From: Paracoccaceae bacterium
Lineage (GTDB): Bacteria; Pseudomonadota; Alphaproteobacteria; Rhodobacterales; Rhodobacteraceae
Assembly: GCA_021767525.1 (NCBI GenBank)
Contig: JAASTF010000144.1
Span: 1-7,541, forward strand
DNA length: 7,541 nucleotides
Direction: 5' to 3'
Under the pieces are notes generated by a model. That model saw nothing but the letters and a program-made list of their open reading frames with translations. It was not told the origin of the DNA and made no database searches. Every line of letters begins with the position of its first letter. Position 1 is the first letter of the stretch. The translations under genes and the position numbers were made by a program. Positions 6,965 to 7,541 of this stretch are shown piece after piece.

Positions 6965-6982
6965 CTAAACTAATCGGTTCAG
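6965..6982. promoter_or_regulatory. Imperfect palindrome, candidate operator of the efflux operon
   Basis: The 18-base sequence CTAAACTAATCGGTTCAG is an imperfect inverted repeat: six of nine base pairs match across the centre, and each of the three mismatches is a purine-purine or pyrimidine-pyrimidine exchange between the half sites. It overlaps the end of the candidate -10 box and the expected start point of the minus-strand promoter. A repressor bound there would therefore block the adaptor-RND operon. TetR-family repressors commonly control RND operons from such sites, but no regulator gene lies in the window, so the factor is unknown. Confidence 0.4.
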
Positions 6983-7009
6983 ATTACTCTTTTCCGGGAT
7001 GATGCGCAA
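6981..7009 (-). promoter_or_regulatory. Candidate sigma-70-type promoter for the adaptor-RND operon
   Basis: Reading the minus strand, TTGCGC (complement of 7004-7009) and TAATCT (complement of 6981-6986) are separated by 17 bases. The first three bases of the -35 box match the consensus well; the -10 box matches at the first, second and last positions. Transcription would begin near 6974, leaving a leader of about 90 bases before the ATG at 6883. Within that leader is a short 5-bp hairpin (6935-6939 with 6945-6949). A competing TTGCAA with an A-rich -10 lies further downstream but has poorer spacing. Inference only. Confidence 0.35.
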
Positions 7010-7041
7010 GAAACCCGGCGTTCTGCCCGAAGGATGCGCAA
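7001..7041. repeat. Nine-base direct repeat GATGCGCAA, two copies 32 bases apart
   Basis: GATGCGCAA occurs at 7001-7009 and again at 7033-7041 in the divergent intergenic region, and each copy contains the self-complementary core TGCGCA. The 32-base offset is close to three helical turns, so both copies would face the same side of the DNA. The left copy overlaps the candidate -35 box of the efflux promoter. The remaining part of the 223-base gap (6884-7106) shows no gene, and no clear plus-strand promoter was found. The copies may be binding sites, or a chance duplication in GC-rich sequence. Confidence 0.3.
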
Positions 7042-7095
7042 AACGGGGGCCTTGGCAGCGCGGGGACGAGCGGCTAAGAGGGGGGAAACGAAGAC

Positions 7096-7099
7096 GAGG
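7096..7099 (+). promoter_or_regulatory. Ribosome binding site that supports the GTG start at 7107
   Basis: GAGG lies seven bases before the GTG. There is no in-frame ATG nearby upstream, and the first downstream in-frame ATG encodes residue 63, after the membrane helix. This site is the main reason for the GTG call. Confidence 0.65.
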
Positions 7100-7106
7100 C
7101 ACGGGC

Positions 7107-7541
7107 GTGAGCGACACCGACAGTTTCATTGACGAAGTGACCGAAGAGGTCCGCCGGGACCGTTTGTTCGGGTATTTCCGCCGCTATGGCTGGATCGGCA
7201 TCGTGGCGGTTCTGCTGATCGTCGGCGGCGCCGCTTTCAACGAATACCGCAAGGCGCAAGAGCGCGCGCAGGCCGAGGCCCTGGGCGACGCGATGCTGGC
7301 CGCGCTGGACGTGGACGCGGCGCAAGACCGTGCCGCCGCCTTGGCAGAGGTGCCCACCGACGGCCCCGGCCAACAGGCGGTTCTGGCCTTTGCCCGCGCG
7401 GGCGAGCTGGTAACCGCGGGCAATGACGCGCAGGCTGCCGACCTTCTGAACCAGGTGGCCGCCAACGGCGACATTCCGCAGATCTATCGCCAGATCGCCG
7501 GTTTCCGGGCGCTGACGCTGCAAAGCGATCTGCCCGCCGAA
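7107..7541 (+). CDS. Single-pass membrane protein of the TPR_21/YfgM type (3' partial)
   Basis: The first 145 residues of a gene that runs off the window, begun by GTG with GAGG at 7096-7099. Seen: an acidic then basic cytoplasmic N-terminus (FIDEVTEEVRRDRLFGYFRR, 7-26), one membrane helix (about 29-45), then Ala-rich helices (about 47-80, 88-102, 105-118, 123-139) of tetratricopeptide type that would lie in the periplasm. The positively charged residues before the helix fit an N-in, C-out topology. The FIDEVxEEVRRDR opening is typical of the TPR_21 domain family. In gammaproteobacteria its member YfgM is an ancillary partner of the SecYEG translocon and of periplasmic chaperones, and is often found near bamB and der. 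A role in handling exported proteins here is inference. It is transcribed away from the efflux operon and probably unrelated to it. About one third or more of the protein is missing at the right edge. Confidence 0.85.
   Translation, partial: MSDTDSFIDEVTEEVRRDRLFGYFRRYGWIGIVAVLLIVGGAAFNEYRKAQERAQAEALGDAMLAALDVDAAQDRAAALAEVPTDGPGQQAVLAFARAGELVTAGNDAQAADLLNQVAANGDIPQIYRQIAGFRALTLQSDLPAE

Noticed and set aside
5558..6973. Plus-strand open frame of 471 codons antisense to the adaptor gene, with Gly-Leu-rich repeats
   Set aside because: The repeats are the reverse of the Ala/Glu coiled-coil codons of the adaptor, and no recognisable protein features appear.

Overview
The window looks like a chromosomal segment of a GC-rich alphaproteobacterium, most likely of the Rhodobacterales (Roseobacter/Paracoccus/Rhodobacter relatives). 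The grounds are the strong G/C preference at third codon positions and how familiar the protein types are from that group: an Atm1-like ABC exporter, a long RND pump and a TPR_21 membrane protein with a typical N-terminus. This assignment is from pattern recognition, not from a search.

Layout. Positions 1-1553 (+) hold the 3' part of an Atm1/HMT1-type ABC exporter, translationally coupled by an ATGA overlap to a small integral-membrane methyltransferase of the isoprenylcysteine/phospholipid methyltransferase type. Positions 1554-1649 carry a short in-frame stretch with coding-like composition, probably the C-terminal remnant of another gene. Two back-to-back perfect hairpins (1676-1727) follow, sitting between convergent transcription units. 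Positions 1734-6883 (-) hold a two-gene efflux operon: a periplasmic adaptor (membrane fusion protein) is upstream and a 1283-residue RND inner-membrane transporter is downstream, again coupled by ATGA. Positions 6884-7106 are a divergent intergenic region with a candidate promoter and an overlapping imperfect palindrome that would suit a TetR-type repressor of the efflux operon. From 7107 (+) a GTG-started gene for a single-pass TPR_21/YfgM-like membrane protein runs off the right end.

How the genes work together. The adaptor and RND transporter should form the inner-membrane and periplasmic parts of a proton-driven tripartite efflux pump. No outer-membrane channel gene is present here, so one would have to be supplied from elsewhere. 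The ABC exporter and the methyltransferase are co-translated but have no proven joint function.

I see no mobile element, CRISPR array, RNA gene, phage or defence gene, and no clearly new system. The most interesting points are the unusual RND protein (two extra predicted membrane segments between TM6 and TM7, an insertion of roughly 95 residues in the second porter region, and a proton relay without the second Asp and the Lys of AcrB), the gene remnant at 1554-1649, and the promoter/operator arrangement upstream of the pump.
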